Shown piece after piece: positions 14,147-15,327 of a stretch of DNA of 15,327 nucleotides. Origin of the DNA: Patescibacteria group bacterium UBA6102. Its GTDB lineage: Bacteria; Patescibacteriota; Minisyncoccia; Minisyncoccales; UBA5738. The stretch lies in NCBI GenBank assembly GCA_002423555.1, contig DIWQ01000007.1, forward strand, positions 1-15,327, given 5' to 3'. Below the pieces are notes generated by a model. The model worked only from the letters and a program-made list of their open reading frames with translations. It was not told the origin of the DNA and did not search any database. Each line of letters opens with the position of its first letter. The first letter of the stretch is position 1. A program made the position numbers and the translations under genes.

Positions 14147-15327
14147 TTTTTTAATTATTTTCATTCCTCCCAGATATGGCTGTAAAACTTTCGGAATGGC
14201 GATACTTCCGTCTTTTTGCTGGTAGTTTTCCAAAATCGCGATCAGAATCCGCGGGCTGGCCACCACCGTGTTGTTGAGCATATGCGGATATTGGATGTTG
14301 CCGTCCTTGTCGCGGTAGCGGGTGCTCAAACGCCGCGCCTGCCAATCGGTGAGGTTGGAATCCGAATGCGTTTCGCCGTAGGCGTTGCGGGACGGCATCC
14401 AGGTTTCAATATCATACATTTTGTGCTTGCCCGCGCCCATATCGCCGGTGCAAATCGCCAAAACACGATGCGGCAGTTCCAAATCCTTGAGAATGGTTTG
14501 TGAAATCTCGCGCATCGTTTCCAGCCACCGGTTTGATTCCTTCAAGTCGTTTTTGCAAATCACCACCTGCTCCACTTTCATAAATTCGTGCAGGCGGTAC
14601 AATCCCTTGGCGTCCTTGCCGTAACTGCCAACCTCGGAACGGTAGCATTGGGATATCCCGCACATTTTAACGGGCAGGTCTTTTTCATTCAGTATTTGCC
14701 CGGCATGGTAAGCCAACAGGGCCGGCTCGGCGGTTCCGCCCAGGTATAGCGCCTCCTTGACCGATTCGCCGTTTTCAATTTTTCCGGGATTGGCGATTTG
14801 ATACACTTCGTCTTTGCCGGCGGGAAAGTGTCCGGAACCCACCAGCGCGAATTCGCGCAGGATCGTGGGCGGCACAAACATCGTGAATCCCTTTTCGCGC
14901 AACAAGTTGAGCGCGTGCCAAAACACCGCGAAATGCAGGAAGACCGCTTCGTTCTTGAGATAATAGCCGCGAAAACCGCCGGTCTTGACCCCGGCCTCAA
15001 TGTCAATCAAATCCAATTCTTTTCCCAGTTGGATATGGTCTTTGATTTCAAAATCAAATTTGGGGATTTTGCCCCAAGTCTCCACCTCCACGTTCCCCGA
15101 ATCATCTTTGCCTTCGGGAGAATCTTCGGAAGGAATATTGGGAATCTCCAGCATTAAATCATGGAATTCATCCTCCAGTTCCTTGGCTCTTTTTTCCAGA
15201 TTGCCGGTGTTCTGATCCAGCGCTTTCATCGCATTAATGATCGCGTCGCGCTCAATTTGGTCTTTTGCCAGAGGGATTGCTTTTGACGCTTTGTTTTTTT
15301 CCGCGGCCACGGCCTCAACCTCTTGCA
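14144..15327 (-). CDS. serS: Seryl-tRNA synthetase (5' end outside window)
   Basis: SerS charges tRNA-Ser with serine. The visible 394 codons run to the right edge in an open frame, so the true start and a few dozen N-terminal residues are missing. A GTG at 15310 is only an internal codon. The coiled-coil tRNA-binding arm is seen in AAEKNKASKAI through NTGNLEKRAKELEDEF. The class II core follows: GTAEPALLAYH, motif 2 CYRSEVGSYGKDAKGLYR with LHEFMKVE, the serine-site region GDMGAGKHKMYDIETWMPS, and motif 3 HMLNNTVVASPRILIAILEN. Motif 3 differs from the common bacterial form (HTLNGSGLAVGR). The stop lies inside repeat copy B. Confidence 0.97.
   Translation of the reverse strand, partial: QEVEAVAAEKNKASKAIPLAKDQIERDAIINAMKALDQNTGNLEKRAKELEDEFHDLMLEIPNIPSEDSPEGKDDSGNVEVETWGKIPKFDFEIKDHIQLGKELDLIDIEAGVKTGGFRGYYLKNEAVFLHFAVFWHALNLLREKGFTMFVPPTILREFALVGSGHFPAGKDEVYQIANPGKIENGESVKEALYLGGTAEPALLAYHAGQILNEKDLPVKMCGISQCYRSEVGSYGKDAKGLYRLHEFMKVEQVVICKNDLKESNRWLETMREISQTILKDLELPHRVLAICTGDMGAGKHKMYDIETWMPSRNAYGETHSDSNLTDWQARRLSTRYRDKDGNIQYPHMLNNTVVASPRILIAILENYQQKDGSIAIPKVLQPYLGGMKIIKK

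Noticed and set aside
1..15327. Alternative genetic code (TGA as glycine, code 25)
   Set aside because: TGA ends ftsQ, the hydrolase and the small secreted protein at sensible C-termini, so TGA is a normal stop.
1..15327. tRNA, rRNA, transposase or phage genes
   Set aside because: No cloverleaf, rRNA-like stretch or transposase/integrase motif was recognised by eye. A covariance scan was not possible.

Overview
The window looks like a chromosomal piece of a Candidate Phyla Radiation (Patescibacteria) bacterium, most likely a Parcubacteria-type lineage. This is inferred from family resemblance only, since no search could be run. The signs are small tightly packed genes, AT-rich gaps, few Shine-Dalgarno sites, a SIMPL protein, a sortase, a CAP protein, a stand-alone PD-(D/E)XK protein common in CPR genomes, and a Cys-rich/Ig-like surface protein of CPR style. 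TGA is used as a stop by several genes, so this is not a code-25 lineage (Gracilibacteria/Absconditabacteria). All genes but one lie on the minus strand, so transcription runs from high to low coordinates.

Layout in transcription order: serS (cut by the right edge); repeat copy B; a TTG-started HxGH nucleotidyltransferase; a short plus-strand membrane-protein gene with its own leaderless promoter; an alpha/beta hydrolase coupled (ATGA) to a membrane-anchored MurF-like ligase; a leaderless DegT-type aminotransferase coupled (TAATG) to a FemAB-family transferase; repeat copy A; ftsQ, a PD-(D/E)XK protein, mltG and a SIMPL protein. A strong terminator follows. Then comes a 353-base gene-free stretch holding a probable small RNA and a promoter. 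Beyond it lie a secreted coiled-coil protein, a leaderless CAP-domain membrane protein, a sortase, a small secreted protein of unknown function, and the 5' part of a large secreted Cys-rich/Ig-like protein that runs off the left edge.

The central theme is the cell envelope. MurF and the FemAB protein build and decorate peptidoglycan stem peptides. FtsQ and MltG act in division and strand termination. Sortase, CAP, coiled-coil and Cys-rich proteins form an exported surface set.

Four things do not fit ordinary annotation. (1) A promoter, two hairpins and a U-tract lie between two genes, with CCUCC (the anti-Shine-Dalgarno sequence) in the large hairpin's loop. (2) Two related nested palindromes sit in frame inside degT and murF, resembling Rickettsia-type palindromic elements. 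(3) Two copies of an AT-rich imperfect-palindrome element of about 100 bp fill gaps after serS and after the FemAB gene. (4) Three promoters place transcription starts on or within about two bases of the ATG.
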